Assembly: GCF_020102855.1 (NCBI RefSeq)
Contig: NZ_JADHZD010000001.1
Span: 372,001 to 436,000, forward strand
DNA from: Nocardioides lacusdianchii
Lineage (GTDB): Bacteria; Actinomycetota; Actinomycetes; Propionibacteriales; Nocardioidaceae
Direction: 5' to 3'
Length of the DNA stretch: 64,000 nucleotides
Shown: one piece after another, positions 63,427-64,000 of the stretch
Layout: each line of letters opens with the position of its first letter
Position numbering within the stretch: the stretch's first letter is position 1
Notes under the pieces: generated by a model
What the model saw: only the letters and a program-made list of their open reading frames with translations
Database searches by the model: none
Told to the model about the DNA's origin: nothing
Program-made: the position numbers and the translations under genes

Positions 63427-63599
63427 CAGCCGATGCCCAGCAGGCCCATGACGTGGTCGAAGAGCCGCTCGAGCAGCTGGTCACCGAACTTGCCGGTGAG
63501 CAGCGTGTAGAGCAGTCCCGCGAAGCCGGCCCCGGCAGCTGTCCCGACGGCGTACTCCGCCGTGGTGATGCCGGACTCGTCGTGGCGTCGGATCTTCAT
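63426..63599 (-). CDS. DUF4244 protein, Flp-pilin-like
   Basis: This 57-residue protein has a short basic leader, then GITTAEYAVGTAAGAGFAGLL, a class-4 prepilin-like segment with the Glu at +5 (TAEYA) typical of Flp pilins. It occupies the position of Rv3656c. It is probably the major pilin subunit. ATG at 63599 is chosen by the leader length. Confidence 0.88.
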   Translation of the reverse strand: MKIRRHDESGITTAEYAVGTAAGAGFAGLLYTLLTGKFGDQLLERLFDHVMGLLGIG

Positions 63600-63739
63600 C
63601 GCTTCCCCTGTCGTCCCGGGGCTCCCGATGAGCCCCGCTGGCTCCACCCTCGGCCGCCCGACCGACGCCGCGCACCCGCCCGTTCCCGGGCCTGTGGATC
63701 GCGTCCTCCGCGGGCGACCTGTGGACGGTTGGTGGCCCG

Positions 63740-64000
63740 TCACGGGGCCACCGACCCGAAGAGGGAGGCGACGGTCGGCACCACCCCGAGCAGCAGGAAG
63801 GCCGGCAGCAGGCACACCCCGAGCGGGACCGCGGCCGACACCCCGACCTTGCGGGCGGCGTCCTCGGCGCGGCCCAGCGACTCGCGCTCGAGCTCGTCGG
63901 CGAGCCGCTCGACGGCTTGCACGACCGAGGCGCCGGAGGCCTGGGAACGCACCATCGCGCGGGCCAGCGGAGCGAGCGCGGGGTCGCGGGCGAGGGTGTC
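63740..64000 (-). CDS. tadC: Type II secretion F-domain protein (TadC-like), 5'-truncated
   Basis: The 87 C-terminal residues of a TadB/TadC-type protein: the GSF helix region (MVRSQASGASVVQAVERLADELERE, with typical small-residue spacing) and a C-terminal membrane helix. The frame runs off the window at 64000, so the N-terminal part is missing. Rv3657c holds this position. TadC forms the inner-membrane platform of the Tad pilus machine. Confidence 0.85.
   Translation of the reverse strand, partial: DTLARDPALAPLARAMVRSQASGASVVQAVERLADELERESLGRAEDAARKVGVSAAVPLGVCLLPAFLLLGVVPTVASLFGSVAP

Overview
The window is high-GC DNA (about 70% G+C by eye) from an actinomycete, most likely Nocardioides or a close relative in the Propionibacteriales. 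Support comes from many GTG starts, very tight gene packing (4-base ATGA/GTGA overlaps), five ANTAR proteins, a mycobacterial-type LexA box, and the right third of the window. There a bldG-like gene, hppA, topA, tmk, holB, a DUF1998-type helicase and a Tad pilin locus lie together as they do in Streptomyces and, in part, Mycobacterium. The first and last genes are cut by the window edges. No insertion sequence, prophage, CRISPR array or rRNA was seen, and no gene-free stretch exceeds 300 bases.

Left region (1-16.2 kb), redox and stress. Four GAF/ANTAR-type RNA-binding regulators, a fifth divergent ANTAR-like protein and a LuxR-type regulator with a degenerate receiver are scattered among oxidoreductase genes. 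At 1271-6281 two three-gene operons converge on overlapping stop codons: SRPBCC protein, phytoene-desaturase-like FAD enzyme and methyltransferase against zinc alcohol dehydrogenase, haem-oxygenase-like diiron protein and CDGSH protein. Then come a CBS protein, a duplicated membrane protein with a 27-residue partner, a HAD phosphatase, a FAD-Rieske oxidoreductase behind a 34-residue acidic microprotein, a rhomboid protease and a PPOX-fold protein.

Middle (16.2-28.5 kb). It holds a lipoprotein, an aldose 1-epimerase, a DUF222/HNH gene whose promoter spacer is filled by a perfect LexA operator, a peptidase E homologue, an App1 phosphatase and an ankyrin protein. A complete Entner-Doudoroff operon (zwf-edd-eda plus an aldo/keto reductase) is read away from a ROK regulator.

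Catabolic island (28.5-37.5 kb). A minus-strand operon encodes a type III CoA-transferase, a citrate-synthase-fold lyase, both subunits of a LigAB-type extradiol dioxygenase, two zinc-type dehydrogenases and a thiolase. It diverges from a frameshifted amidohydrolase and an IclR regulator. The shared promoter region carries back-to-back -35 boxes in an inverted repeat, flanked by two related palindromes. The combination suggests ring cleavage followed by CoA-dependent chain cleavage.

Right region (37.5-64 kb). An ABC-2 exporter pair, a flavin reductase, the lactate-oxidation operon lutABC, a GtrA protein and tRNA-Thr(CGT) lead into the housekeeping block: OsmC, a secreted TAP-like hydrolase, holB, tmk, topA, DUF3140 and Vms1/baeRF-like genes, a methyltransferase, K+-independent hppA, bldG, the helicase, and the start of a Tad pilus locus.
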